Source: an uncultured Pelagibacteraceae bacterium (GTDB taxonomy: Bacteria > Pseudomonadota > Alphaproteobacteria > Pelagibacterales > Pelagibacteraceae). Taken from it: a DNA stretch of 64,000 bases. Position 1 is the stretch's first letter. Every line of letters starts with the position of its first letter. The translations under genes were made by a program, and so were the position numbers. Positions 1 through 8,566 of the stretch are shown piece after piece. Under the pieces are notes generated by a model. The model did not search any database and was not told the origin of the DNA. It saw nothing but the letters and a program-made list of their open reading frames with translations. The stretch lies in NCBI GenBank assembly GCA_902612605.1, contig CACMDY010000004.1:42443-106442 (forward strand). The letters run 5' to 3'.

Positions 1-78
1 GATAAATTTTTTTCTATATTTTTCAAAAAGTATCCTATCTAGACTTAGGTGATTCAATTTATTAATATAGATATATAT

Positions 79-402
79 ATGAAAAACATTGATGAAAAAG
101 AAAAAAAATTAAAGGATACTTTAAAAAAATTAGGAGAGATAAACATTCAACATAATGAAGAATTAGATAAAGTTGCAATTTTAAAAGATCAAAAAAATCA
201 ATTAGAAATTGAAAAAAAACAGATAACCACCTCTCTCCAAAGCTTAGAAGAAGAAAACTTAAAACTTAGAAGTCAAATAAATGAATTAAAAAAGGATTAC
301 GAAACTTCAAAAAGAAAAGAAAATCAATTTAATGAAAAAATTGATGAATTAAATCAAGAAACAGATAATTTATTGGAAGAAATAGATAAATGGCAAATGT
401 AA
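79..402 (+). CDS. small coiled-coil protein upstream of zapA (DUF4164-like position)
   Basis: Hypothetical protein of 107 residues, almost wholly predicted coiled coil: continuous heptad-like runs of Leu/Ile with Lys/Glu, no signal peptide and no membrane segment. I chose the ATG at 79, because the in-frame ATG at 49 adds only ten residues that break the charged helix. It overlaps the zapA start by 13 bases, so the two are probably translated together. In many Alphaproteobacteria a short coiled-coil gene (DUF4164 type) sits directly before zapA, and this position fits. The low-complexity sequence makes family assignment weak; a role linked to division or ZapA is inference from context only. 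Confidence 0.6.
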   Translation: MKNIDEKEKKLKDTLKKLGEINIQHNEELDKVAILKDQKNQLEIEKKQITTSLQSLEEENLKLRSQINELKKDYETSKRKENQFNEKIDELNQETDNLLEEIDKWQM

Positions 403-836
403 ATATAAAATTTAATGGTAAAGAATATTTATTATCTTGTGAAGATGGACAAGAGGAACATTTGGAAGAATTATCCTTGAGTTTAAATAAAAAATTTAAT
501 GATCTAAAATTTGATCTTGGAAATATTGGAGAAAATAAATTATTACTAATATCTTCTATAAAAGTCATGGATGAGTATTTTGAAACCAAAAAAAAAGTAG
601 ATGCGCAAAAAAAAGAGCTTCAAGAATTAAAAGAAAAATTTAAAGAATTAAAATCTTTAGTTTATAAGTACAAAGATAATAAAGAAAATGAAATTAAAAA
701 TTTAAGCTCAACACAAAAAGAACTTGAGAGTGATATTGAAAACTATAAAATAAGTTATGAAAATTTAATAGACAAAGTAACTTTAGAAATAGAAGACTTT
801 GTCAAAAAAAATAGCACAAATACTTCTGTTTCATAA
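390..836 (+). CDS. zapA: cell division protein ZapA
   Basis: ZapA binds FtsZ filaments at midcell and bundles them, stabilising the Z ring. The first ~95 residues match the family: a beta hairpin beginning ANVNIKFNGKEYLLSC, then a helix with the pattern LLLISSIKVMDEYFE, corresponding to the LLLAALKLADEL region. After that the protein continues as a long Lys/Glu-rich coiled coil to residue 148, longer than the typical ~100–110 residues. It lies between a coiled-coil gene and 5-formyltetrahydrofolate cyclo-ligase, the usual alphaproteobacterial neighbourhood. The start overlaps the upstream gene by 13 bases. Sequence divergence is high, so the call rests on the N-terminal domain plus gene order. 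Confidence 0.75.
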   Translation: MANVNIKFNGKEYLLSCEDGQEEHLEELSLSLNKKFNDLKFDLGNIGENKLLLISSIKVMDEYFETKKKVDAQKKELQELKEKFKELKSLVYKYKDNKENEIKNLSSTQKELESDIENYKISYENLIDKVTLEIEDFVKKNSTNTSVS

Positions 837-843
837 AATATCA

Positions 844-1383
844 GTGTCAAAATTTAAATTAAGAAAAAAAATTATTAACTTAAGAAAAAAAAAATATTTT
901 GAAATCAAAATAGGCAATAATATTATAAATAGTTTTCATAATAAAATTAATCTATCAAAAAATAAAATTATTGGAGGTTATTTTCCAATAAATTTTGAAT
1001 TTGATAGTTTGCAAATACTAAAAAAACTTTATTCTAAAGGTTATATTATTTCGTTGCCAATTATAAAAAGAAATCATCAAATGGATTTTTATAAATGGAG
1101 TCCAAATGATCCTTTAACAATAAGCTCATTAGGAATTCCTCAGCCACTAAAATTGAAAAAAGTATACCCAGATATAATATTTGTACCAATAGTTGCTTAT
1201 GATAAATTCAGGAACAGAATTGGCTATGGTGGTGGATTTTATGATAGATATTTAGAAAAAATTTCTCAAATCAAAAAATGTACAACAATTGGACTGGCTT
1301 TTTCACATCAAAAAGTTAATAGAATTAATGTTGAAAATTTTGATAGAAAATTAGATTTAATTTTGACAGAAAAATTAATGTAA
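844..1383 (+). CDS. fthC: 5-formyltetrahydrofolate cyclo-ligase
   Basis: Converts 5-formyltetrahydrofolate to 5,10-methenyltetrahydrofolate with ATP in the cytoplasm, recycling a folate storage form. The diagnostic C-terminal signature RIGYGGGFYDRYL (metal and nucleotide binding) is present, preceded by PDIIFVPIVAYD and an N-terminal basic helix. The frame is open upstream to an ATG at 799 inside zapA, but homology-like sequence starts with SKFKLRKKI, so I prefer the GTG at 844, giving 179 residues and a 7-base gap after zapA. No clear Shine-Dalgarno sequence is visible. The next gene starts 2 bases after the stop. Confidence 0.88.
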   Translation: MSKFKLRKKIINLRKKKYFEIKIGNNIINSFHNKINLSKNKIIGGYFPINFEFDSLQILKKLYSKGYIISLPIIKRNHQMDFYKWSPNDPLTISSLGIPQPLKLKKVYPDIIFVPIVAYDKFRNRIGYGGGFYDRYLEKISQIKKCTTIGLAFSHQKVNRINVENFDRKLDLILTEKLM

Positions 1384-1385
1384 AA

Positions 1386-2192
1386 ATGAAGATTTTATTT
1401 TTAGGTGATATAGTTGGAGACGCAGGCTTTAAATCAGTAAAAAAAAACTTGCAAAATATAGTCTCAAAAAAAGGTATAGATTTTGTTTGTGTTAACGGTG
1501 AAAATGCAGCCAGTGATGGTGTGGGTTTAACTGAAAATATTGCTAATGAACTTTTTAATGTAGGTGTAGATGTAATTACAACAGGCAATCATGTTTGGGA
1601 TCAAAAAGAAATTTATGAATATATAAAAACTGAAAAAAAATTATTAAGACCAATAAATATGAGTGGAAATTTACCTGGTAAAGGTTTTTCCATATTCAAT
1701 TCAAAAAAAAATCTAAAAGTTGGTGTACTAAATCTTATGGGTAACGTTTTTATGAAAAAGTGTGATGATGTTTTTAAAATTGCTACTGAATTTATCGCAG
1801 AAAAAAAAAAATCAAAAGATTATGATTTTTTAATAGTGGATTTTCATGGAGAAATAACAAGTGAAAAAATGGCTATAGGTAATCTATTTGATGGATACGC
1901 AACTTTAGTTGTAGGTACCCATACGCACGTCCCAACAAATGATGCAAGAGTCCTAAAAAATGGAACTAGCTATATTACTGATGCTGGAATGTGTGGCGAC
2001 TATGACTCGGTAATTGGTATGAATGCACAAAATTCAATTAACAGATTTTTAAAAAAAGAAGCAGTAAAACATTTTCCTGCCAATGGAGAAGCATCTCTGA
2101 GTGGGGTAGTCGTAGATTGTGATGTAAGAAATGGACTAGCAAAAAATATAGAAAGTTTCATTTTTGGTGGGAGTTTAAATAACGTAAATTAA
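1386..2192 (+). CDS. YmdB-family metallophosphoesterase (TIGR00282)
   Basis: Calcineurin-like phosphoesterase of the YmdB/DR1281 family; characterised members hydrolyse 2',3'-cyclic nucleotides. All metal-binding motifs are visible in order: FLGDIVGDAG near the N-terminus, VNGENAASDG, TTGNHVWDQKE, DFHGEITSEK and GTHTHVPTNDA. The length of 268 residues is normal for the family. It is packed between the cyclo-ligase and yebC with 2-base gaps, so it is probably cotranscribed. In other bacteria this family often neighbours 5-FTHF cyclo-ligase or recombination/RNA genes. The physiological substrate in this organism cannot be read from the sequence. Confidence 0.88.
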   Translation: MKILFLGDIVGDAGFKSVKKNLQNIVSKKGIDFVCVNGENAASDGVGLTENIANELFNVGVDVITTGNHVWDQKEIYEYIKTEKKLLRPINMSGNLPGKGFSIFNSKKNLKVGVLNLMGNVFMKKCDDVFKIATEFIAEKKKSKDYDFLIVDFHGEITSEKMAIGNLFDGYATLVVGTHTHVPTNDARVLKNGTSYITDAGMCGDYDSVIGMNAQNSINRFLKKEAVKHFPANGEASLSGVVVDCDVRNGLAKNIESFIFGGSLNNVN

Positions 2193-2194
2193 TT

Positions 2195-2917
2195 ATGGCT
2201 GGACACTCACATTGGGCGGGTATTAAACATAAAAAAGGCAAAGCTGACAAACAGAGATCAAAAATTTTTTCTAAACTCTCCAGAGAAATCACTGTAGCTG
2301 CAAAACTAGGAGATAAGAATCCCGATATGAATTCGAGATTAAGATCAGCAATACAAGCAGCCAGATCAGCTAACATGCCAAAAGAAAATATTGAGAGAGC
2401 AATTGAAAAGTCTTCTAACAATGATCAATCAAATTTTGAAAATATTAGGTATGAAGGTTTTGGACCTAGCAAATCTGCTGTAATAGTTGAAGCATTGACT
2501 GATAATAAAAATAGAACTGCTTCTAATATTAGAACAATATTTTCGAAAAATAACGGTTCTTTAGGAACCCAGGGCTCTGCATCACATAATTTTCAAAGAT
2601 TGGGTGTAATTAAAATAGATAAAAATGAAATTGAACAAGATAAAATTTTTGAATTAGCAATCGAGTCGGGAGCAAATGATTGTATTTCTCGTGATGAATT
2701 TCATGAAGTGCATACGGATATCGATGAAATATATGAGGTAAAAAAAAAATTTGAAAAAGTTATAGCAAATTTTCTCTCTACTGAAATCGAGTGGCTACCC
2801 ATAAATAAGGTATCTCTTAAAGGTGAAGAAAATCAAAATATGGTAAAATTTTTAGAAACTCTTGACGATGAGGATGATGTTCAAAATGTTTATACAAATG
2901 TTAACTTTGAAGACTAA
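2195..2917 (+). CDS. yebC: YebC/PmpR-family regulatory protein
   Basis: Family members bind DNA or act on translation of proline-rich stretches. The hallmark N-terminus AGHSHWAGIKHKKGKADKQR is present, followed by FSKLSREITVAA and the conserved GDKNPDMNSRLRSAI block, with the acidic C-terminal domain ending in LETLDDEDDVQNVYTN. Length is 240 residues, as expected. The stop codon is followed at once by the ATG of the RuvC-like gene (TAAATG). The yebC–ruvC order is the classical proteobacterial arrangement. Assignment to the family is secure; the molecular role is not. Confidence 0.95.
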   Translation: MAGHSHWAGIKHKKGKADKQRSKIFSKLSREITVAAKLGDKNPDMNSRLRSAIQAARSANMPKENIERAIEKSSNNDQSNFENIRYEGFGPSKSAVIVEALTDNKNRTASNIRTIFSKNNGSLGTQGSASHNFQRLGVIKIDKNEIEQDKIFELAIESGANDCISRDEFHEVHTDIDEIYEVKKKFEKVIANFLSTEIEWLPINKVSLKGEENQNMVKFLETLDDEDDVQNVYTNVNFED

Positions 2918-3415
2918 ATGATAATTGTTGGAATTGATCCAGGAATAGCGGGTGCTATCTGTTTTTTTTCTAGTGGGAATGTTATTGATGTAATCGACAT
3001 GCCTACAATGGCTGAAGGAAAAAAAAATAAAAAACAAGTTAATGGTAGGCAAATTTATAATGAAATAATGCTAATAAAAAATAAATTTAATAATGAAAAA
3101 ATCAATGTAATAGTCGAGCAAGTTTCTGCTATGCCAGGACAAGGTGTAACAAGTATGTTTAATTTTGGACAATCATTTGGGGTAATTAAAGGCATATGTT
3201 CTGCAATGGAACTACCCATTTTTTATGTTAGACCAGCAAAATGGAAAAAACATTTTAATTTGATTAATTCTGAAAAAGATGCCAGCAGAACTAAAGTAAT
3301 AGAGATGTTTCCTAGAATTTCCAATAAGTTATCAAGAAAAAAAGATAATAATAAAGCAGACGCTATTTTAATTGCTCAATATTTTGAAAACACTAGGGAA
3401 AACAACGATAACTAG
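2918..3415 (+). CDS. RuvC-like Holliday-junction resolvase, phage type
   Basis: Predicted RNase H-fold endonuclease that would cut Holliday junctions. D7 in the GIDPG motif, E67 in VIVEQVSAMPGQG and D143/D148 in KKDNNKADAILIA give a plausible four-acid active site. The central MPGQGVTSMFNFGQSFG block, WKKHF and DASRTKVIEMFP resemble the RuvC-like proteins of bacteriophages more than chromosomal RuvC, whose C-terminal motif reads DAADALAIA. It starts on the base after the yebC stop, exactly where ruvC is expected, but ruvA, ruvB and ybgC, which usually follow, are absent and tolQ comes next. Cellular resolvase function is likely but inferred. Confidence 0.8.
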   Translation: MIIVGIDPGIAGAICFFSSGNVIDVIDMPTMAEGKKNKKQVNGRQIYNEIMLIKNKFNNEKINVIVEQVSAMPGQGVTSMFNFGQSFGVIKGICSAMELPIFYVRPAKWKKHFNLINSEKDASRTKVIEMFPRISNKLSRKKDNNKADAILIAQYFENTRENNDN

Positions 3416-3471
3416 ACTTTCAGAGTATTTAGAAGTCAAATTAATGACATATTTTAATGGGAAACGATTGA

Positions 3472-4146
3472 ATGGAAGCAGATATTGCAACACAAAGCTT
3501 AGGATTAGCAAGTAACACAGATTTTTCTTTAATTAGTTTGTTTTTGCGCGCGGATATAATTGTCAAGTCAGTAATCATAATATTAATTGTAAGTTCTATT
3601 TATTCATGGGCAATAATATTTGAAAAAATAAGAATGTTTAGAAAAATTAATAAAAGTGCAGAGGAATTTGAAGAGAAATTCTGGAAATCAAAGTCTGCTG
3701 AAACATTTTATAACAGTCTGCCTTCAAACATTGAGGATCCTATGGCAAAATTATTTAAAAGTTCTATGCAGACAGTCATGAAAACAAGATCAAAATCAAA
3801 TTTATCTGAGAGACTATCTAGCGTTTTAGAAGTAAATATCGAAAAACAAATGGTGGCAGTCGAAAAATATAATAGTTTTCTTGCAACTGTTGGATCGACA
3901 GCTCCATTTATAGGATTGTTTGGAACTGTTTGGGGAATTATGAACTCATTTCAATCGATTGCAATTTCAAGAAATACCAGTCTTGCAATAGTAGCGCCAG
4001 GTATTGCAGAAGCCTTATTTGCAACGGCACTTGGATTATTAGCTGCAATTCCTGCTGTAATTGCATACAATAAATTTAATTCAGACTCTAGAAAATATTC
4101 TCAAAAATTAGAAAATTTTTCAAAAAGATTCTTATCAATTATTTAA
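3472..4146 (+). CDS. tolQ: TolQ, Tol-Pal system proton-channel subunit
   Basis: Inner-membrane MotA/ExbB-family protein that with TolR uses proton motive force to energise TolA, needed for outer-membrane constriction at division. The 224 residues show the expected three membrane helices: about 28–48, 138–160 (containing TVGSTAPFIGLFGTVWGIM) and 175–197 (GIAEALFATALGLLAAIPAV). The second and third carry the family's signature Gly/Thr-rich packing motifs. It is the first gene of the tol operon, starting 56 bases after the RuvC-like gene; tolR begins directly at its stop. Distinguished from ExbB by the tolR-tolA-tolB-pal neighbours. Confidence 0.96.
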   Translation: MEADIATQSLGLASNTDFSLISLFLRADIIVKSVIIILIVSSIYSWAIIFEKIRMFRKINKSAEEFEEKFWKSKSAETFYNSLPSNIEDPMAKLFKSSMQTVMKTRSKSNLSERLSSVLEVNIEKQMVAVEKYNSFLATVGSTAPFIGLFGTVWGIMNSFQSIAISRNTSLAIVAPGIAEALFATALGLLAAIPAVIAYNKFNSDSRKYSQKLENFSKRFLSII

Positions 4147-4563
4147 ATGGGATTTAAGCTCAAAAGTTCAAAAAACGATCCAATGAGTGAAATTAATGTT
4201 ACACCATTTGTTGATGTAATGTTGGTTTTGTTAATTATATTCATGGTCACTGCACCATTACTTACTGTTGGAGTCCAGGTAGATTTGCCAGAAACTTCTG
4301 CCGATACACTTCCTGAGGAAAATGAACCTTTAACTCTAACAATTAATTCTAAAGGTGAAATTTTTATTCAGGAAACAAAAGTTGAATTTAATAATTTAAT
4401 TGTAAAAATATTGGCAGTGTCGAATAATAGAACTGATACAAGAATATATGTCAGGGGAGACAAGGCTATTAACTATGGCAGGGTTCTTGAAATTATGGGA
4501 ATGCTTTCAGGGTCAGGTTTTACAAAAGTTGCTTTAATATCAGAACCGAATAAAGAGAGATAA
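4147..4563 (+). CDS. tolR: TolR, Tol-Pal system channel partner
   Basis: ExbD/TolR-family protein forming the proton channel with TolQ. The N-terminal signature MSEINVTPFVDVMLVLLIIF contains the essential membrane aspartate, in the single membrane helix at about residues 18–38. A periplasmic domain follows, with the usual VDLPETSA segment and the IYVRGDKAINYGRVLEIMG motif. At 138 residues it is full length. The ATG follows the tolQ stop with no spacer, and tolA starts 5 bases after its stop, so the operon is tightly coupled. Confidence 0.96.
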   Translation: MGFKLKSSKNDPMSEINVTPFVDVMLVLLIIFMVTAPLLTVGVQVDLPETSADTLPEENEPLTLTINSKGEIFIQETKVEFNNLIVKILAVSNNRTDTRIYVRGDKAINYGRVLEIMGMLSGSGFTKVALISEPNKER

Positions 4564-4568
4564 AGATT

Positions 4569-5537
4569 ATGTATCGAGGTCTTTTAATCTCATCTGGATT
4601 TCATGTTGGTATTGTTATGATGAGTATTTTGGCTTTGCCATTTGTTGCCAAAAAACCCCTAGATATTCCACCTCTTATTTCTGTTGAACTTATTCAAATA
4701 GCCGAAAAGACAAATATTCCTTTCGCACCAAAAGCATCAAAAATAATTGAGAAGGCAAAAAAAGAAAATGAAAAGCTTTTGTCTGAACAGGCCCCTCCTA
4801 AAAAAGTAAAAAAAGATAAAAAAAAAGAAGTTCAAACAGATAAAAAAAAAAATGAAATTTCTAAAGTTGCATCAAAAAAAACACCAACCAGTGAAAATAA
4901 AATAGAAAAGTTAAAAAAAGAAAAATTAAATGCTGTACCAATGCCAGATGAAGACAAACAAAAAATACAACCTAAAGAAGAAAAAAAGCAGAAACCTTCT
5001 AAAGAAATCAATGATGAAAATATAAAAAAAATAGTTCAAACTAAAAAACCAATTTTAGATGAGAAAAAAGTTAAACAAGTGTCTGAATTTGAAAAAAAAG
5101 AAAAATTGGATTTAAATGAAATTGCAGCTTTAATTGATAAAAAAAAAGAAAATTTAGCAGAAACAAAAAAAGAAGTTGATAAGATTTCTCAATCAACTGA
5201 TGAGACTATGAACTATTCAAAGCTAACATTAAGTGAAGAAGATGCTTTAAAGGCTCAAATATTTACATGTTGGAGTGTTCCTATAGGTTTGCCATTTAGT
5301 GAGGATTTATTAGTTAGAGTTAAACTCCAATTAAAACCGGACGGAACAATTGAAAAGCTTGAAATGCTTGATCATGCAAAAATGAATACACCTGGAAAAG
5401 AAAAATTTAGAACACTAGCAGATAGTGTAAGGCGAGCTATTCAGTTGTGCAATCCATTAAAAGTTCCCACAAGTGGTTATGAAAGATGGAAAAATATGAT
5501 TTTAAATTTTGATGCTCGTGATATGCTTGGAGGATAA
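4569..5537 (+). CDS. tolA: TolA, Tol-Pal system energy-transducing protein
   Basis: Bridges the inner and outer membranes and contacts Pal/TolB. The layout is as expected: an N-terminal membrane helix (residues ~5–27, with the [14 protein letters not shown] anchor containing Ser-His as in TolA/TonB), a very Lys/Glu-rich central region (~60–210), and a C-terminal TonB-like domain (~215–320) starting around [16 protein letters not shown] and ending [12 protein letters not shown]. The two cysteines (in FTCWSVP and QLCNPL) match the disulfide pair known in TolA domain III. The central domain is Lys-biased by AT-rich codons rather than the Ala-rich helix of enteric TolA. Overlaps tolB by one base. 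Confidence 0.93.
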   Translation: MYRGLLISSGFHVGIVMMSILALPFVAKKPLDIPPLISVELIQIAEKTNIPFAPKASKIIEKAKKENEKLLSEQAPPKKVKKDKKKEVQTDKKKNEISKVASKKTPTSENKIEKLKKEKLNAVPMPDEDKQKIQPKEEKKQKPSKEINDENIKKIVQTKKPILDEKKVKQVSEFEKKEKLDLNEIAALIDKKKENLAETKKEVDKISQSTDETMNYSKLTLSEEDALKAQIFTCWSVPIGLPFSEDLLVRVKLQLKPDGTIEKLEMLDHAKMNTPGKEKFRTLADSVRRAIQLCNPLKVPTSGYERWKNMILNFDARDMLGG

Positions 5538-6883
5538 TGATTAGAATAATCAATTTATTTTTTATTATATTTTTTTTATTATCAGCTAAGGCTTATTCAT
5601 TAATAGAGATTGATATAACAAGGGGTAATTTAGATCCGTTACCAATTGCAGTTTCTCCATTGTTTCAAGATGACAATTCAAAAAGAAATTCAATTAATGA
5701 ACTTAAAATTGAAAATGTTGGATCTGAGATTTCGTTAGTTGTAGAAAATAATTTGAAAATTTCAGGTTTATTTAATCCTCTTAGTAAAGAAGCATTTTTA
5801 CAAAAGCCAGATATTGCTCATTTAAAACCAAGATTTGAGGATTGGGCATTGATTAAAGCTCAAGCTTTAATTACAGGCAAAGTAACAATTGAGGACAAAA
5901 AATTAAAAGTTGAATTTAGACTCTGGGATATTTTAGCTGGAAGAGAAATGATGGCTTTAGCATTTACAACGGTTCCAAGTAATTGGAGAAGAGTTGGACA
6001 TATAATTTCTGATAAAGTTTATGAAAGATTAACTGGAGAAAAAGGATATTTTGATACCAGAATTATTTATGTGTCTGAAGAAGGACCTAAGACTGCAAGA
6101 GTTAAGAAGTTGGCTATTATGGATCAAGACGGTTTTAACACAAAATATTTAACATTAGGAAATGAATTAGTTTTAACTCCTAGATTTAATCCGACAAGTC
6201 AGATGGTGACTTACTTATCTTATTTTAAAAATCTACCAAGAGTATATTTATTAGATATTGAAACTGGTACGCAGGAAGTAGTTGGTGATTTTCCAGGAAT
6301 GACATTTGCTCCAAGATTTTCTCCTGATGGAAAGAAAATTATTATGAGTTTTGCTAAAGATGGTAACTCAGATATTTATACTATGGATTTAGAAAATAGA
6401 ATTGTTGAAAGAATAACAAATCATCCATCAATTGATACATCGCCATCTTACTCACCTGATAATCGATTTATAACTTTTAATTCCGATAGGAGTGGTTATC
6501 AACAAATTTACGTAATGAAATCTGATGGGTCAAATGTAAAAAGAATTTCATTTGGTAAAGGATTGTATGGCACGCCTGTATGGTCTCCAAGAGGCGATTT
6601 AATTGCATTCACAAAATTACATAAAGGGAAATTTTATATTGGTGTTATGCGAACAGATGGTTCAGGTGAGAGATTGTTAACTGAAAATTACTATCAAGAA
6701 GCTCCCTCGTGGTCTCCTAATGGAAGGGTATTAATTTTTTATAGAGAAACCAAATCTAACGATAAAGGTGAAGGATTTAGCGCAAAACTTTGGTCTATAG
6801 ATCTAACAGGATATAATGAAAGGCAGGTTCAAACAGAGACTGACGCCTCCGACCCATCTTGGTCGTCTTTACTCAGTAATTAG
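5537..6883 (+). CDS. tolB: TolB, periplasmic beta-propeller of Tol-Pal
   Basis: Periplasmic protein that shuttles between Pal and TolA. A signal peptide (residues 1–~21, hydrophobic [18 protein letters not shown]) precedes the TolB N-terminal domain (~22–160), which contains [20 protein letters not shown] and the [11 protein letters not shown] segment. The C-terminal half is a beta propeller with repeated blades such as [33 protein letters not shown] and [11 protein letters not shown]. The length of 448 residues is normal. It ends the first block of the operon; a 99-base gap with a good ribosome site separates it from pal. Confidence 0.96.
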   Translation: MIRIINLFFIIFFLLSAKAYSLIEIDITRGNLDPLPIAVSPLFQDDNSKRNSINELKIENVGSEISLVVENNLKISGLFNPLSKEAFLQKPDIAHLKPRFEDWALIKAQALITGKVTIEDKKLKVEFRLWDILAGREMMALAFTTVPSNWRRVGHIISDKVYERLTGEKGYFDTRIIYVSEEGPKTARVKKLAIMDQDGFNTKYLTLGNELVLTPRFNPTSQMVTYLSYFKNLPRVYLLDIETGTQEVVGDFPGMTFAPRFSPDGKKIIMSFAKDGNSDIYTMDLENRIVERITNHPSIDTSPSYSPDNRFITFNSDRSGYQQIYVMKSDGSNVKRISFGKGLYGTPVWSPRGDLIAFTKLHKGKFYIGVMRTDGSGERLLTENYYQEAPSWSPNGRVLIFYRETKSNDKGEGFSAKLWSIDLTGYNERQVQTETDASDPSWSSLLSN

Positions 6884-6982
6884 GCCTTTTTTATTAATTT
6901 TTAATATAAATTAAGTTGATTTTTATGCTTGAAACATCTAATTAGTTGTGAAAAAGTTCTAATAAAATATTAAGGAGCATTA

Positions 6983-7471
6983 ATGAATTTTAGCAAATCA
7001 TTTAGAAATACTTTTCTAGTTATATTATTAAGTTTAATCGTATCAGCTTGTGCAACGAAAAAAACCACTACAAAAGTAGAAGGTCAAATGCAAGGTGACG
7101 TTTATACAGGTACTGATACTGTTAAATATTTAGCTGACGGTGTTCCAGACAGAGTATTTTTTGCAACAAACGAATCTATTTTGACAACTAAATCAAGAGA
7201 CACATTAAGAAAACAAGCAAACTGGTTAAGAGAGAATTCTAGCATCAATGTTGTGGTCGAAGGCCACGCAGATGAAAGAGGAACAAGGGAATATAACTTA
7301 GCACTAGGTGAAAGAAGAGCAAATGCTGCCAAAGATTATCTGATCACTTACGGAATATCTGCAGATAGAATTTCAGTAATAAGTTATGGTAAAGAAAGAC
7401 CTGTTGACTCAGGTTCAAACCCACTTTCTTGGTCGAAAAACAGAAGATCTGTAACCGTAAAAGCTAATTAA
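6983..7471 (+). CDS. pal: Pal, peptidoglycan-associated lipoprotein
   Basis: Outer-membrane lipoprotein that binds peptidoglycan through an OmpA-like domain. The signal peptide ends in a lipobox LIVSAC, with the lipidated Cys near residue 22. The OmpA domain follows (~55–162), with VFFATNESILTTKSRDTL and the peptidoglycan-binding block VEGHADERGTREYNLALG, then ERRANAAKDYL and the terminal SKNRRSV. The start is supported by an AGGAG sequence 6 bases before the ATG, one of the clearest ribosome sites in the window, consistent with an abundant protein. A strong hairpin–T-run terminator follows. Confidence 0.97.
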   Translation: MNFSKSFRNTFLVILLSLIVSACATKKTTTKVEGQMQGDVYTGTDTVKYLADGVPDRVFFATNESILTTKSRDTLRKQANWLRENSSINVVVEGHADERGTREYNLALGERRANAAKDYLITYGISADRISVISYGKERPVDSGSNPLSWSKNRRSVTVKAN

Positions 7472-7489
7472 AGCTATTTGAAATATTTT

Positions 7490-7533
7490 AAAGACCCTAA
7501 GATTATTATTAATAATTTCAGGGTCTTTTTTTT
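7490..7533 (+). terminator. rho-independent terminator after pal
   Basis: A perfect 9-base inverted repeat, AAAGACCCT at 7490–7498 and AGGGTCTTT at 7520–7528, encloses a 21-base AT-rich loop and runs into a tract of eight T. This is the clearest intrinsic terminator in the window and would end or attenuate the tol-pal transcript before cpoB. Confidence 0.8.
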
Positions 7534-7561
7534 GCCATCATTATAATTAAAAAATAATTAG

Positions 7562-8566
7562 ATGTTTAAAAAGTACACCAACATTTTTACTTGTATAATT
7601 TCTATATTTTTTATTTCATTAAGTGCAACTTCTGAGGAACTGAGCATGGGAGAAATTTTAGAAATTATTCAAAAAGATCTTAGAACTTTGGAAAGAGCAG
7701 TTTATTCAGAATCATTTCAGAAAAAAACTGGAGGCGAAACTGCTTTAACAAATAAGGAAACAGAAGATGTCTTGACAAGACATCTATTAAAATTGTCTGA
7801 AATAGAAAAACAATTTCAAAATCTGACTAACAAATTTGAAGAAATTAATTTTAAAGTAGATAAATTATCGTCAAGACTTTCTAAAACTCAAGCAGATAAT
7901 CAATTAAGATTTCAAGATTTAGAAAATAATTCTAACCTCGTTCAAAAAAGTGATAACAATCAAGAAAACTTAATTACAAATGAAAATCTTGATAATGATC
8001 TAGCCAGCAAAAAAATTATGCCAGGAGCATCCCAACCTCAAGATTTAGGCACAATATCATATAAGGACATGACAGACACAAATGATACACAAGCAATACA
8101 GTCTGTCGAAACAACCCAGACAATTTTGACAGAAAGTTTTATAAACGAGGAAAAAATTTTACCTGACGCTTCTCCTTTAGAGCAATATGAATTCGCAACT
8201 AGTTTTTTAAAGGTGGGAGATTATAATATGGCAGAAAGAGCATTCAGGGAATTTGTTGATACAAATCCAGATAATGATCTTTCTGGAAATGCGCAGTATT
8301 GGTATGCAGAAACTTTTAGAATAAGACAGCTCTACACAGATGCAGCATCTGCTTATTTAGAGGGTTACCAAAAATATCCCAAGAGTGAAAAAGCACCTAT
8401 TAACCTTTTGAAGCTTGGTGTATCTTTAGTTCAAATAGGAGAGAAAGATCAGGGTTGCTTAATGATTGCTGGTGTAAAAAAACAGTATCCAAATGCCACT
8501 CAATCAGTTCTTCAAAAAGCCAAATATGAAGAGAAAAAGTTTGAGTGCAACAAAGAAAACTCCTAA
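7562..8566 (+). CDS. cpoB: CpoB/YbgF, Tol-Pal associated TPR protein
   Basis: Periplasmic protein that coordinates peptidoglycan synthesis with Tol-Pal constriction. A signal peptide (~1–24) is followed by a coiled coil (~75–135), a low-complexity Asn/Thr/Ser-rich linker, and a C-terminal TPR domain (~210–330) beginning LEQYEFATSFLKVGDYNMAERAFREF and containing AQYWYAETFRIRQLYTDAASAYL. The last TPR motif, APINLLKLGVSLVQIGE, is typical of the family. It follows pal after the terminator, as in most Proteobacteria. Its 3' end overlaps the probable start of tilS by about 40 bases in another frame. Confidence 0.92.
   Translation: MFKKYTNIFTCIISIFFISLSATSEELSMGEILEIIQKDLRTLERAVYSESFQKKTGGETALTNKETEDVLTRHLLKLSEIEKQFQNLTNKFEEINFKVDKLSSRLSKTQADNQLRFQDLENNSNLVQKSDNNQENLITNENLDNDLASKKIMPGASQPQDLGTISYKDMTDTNDTQAIQSVETTQTILTESFINEEKILPDASPLEQYEFATSFLKVGDYNMAERAFREFVDTNPDNDLSGNAQYWYAETFRIRQLYTDAASAYLEGYQKYPKSEKAPINLLKLGVSLVQIGEKDQGCLMIAGVKKQYPNATQSVLQKAKYEEKKFECNKENS

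Noticed and set aside
837..843. 6S RNA between zapA and the cyclo-ligase gene
   Set aside because: This is a common alphaproteobacterial site for 6S RNA, but only 7 bases separate the genes here.
6884..6982. Terminator between tolB and pal
   Set aside because: There is a GGCC followed by a T-run, but no convincing stem; left out.
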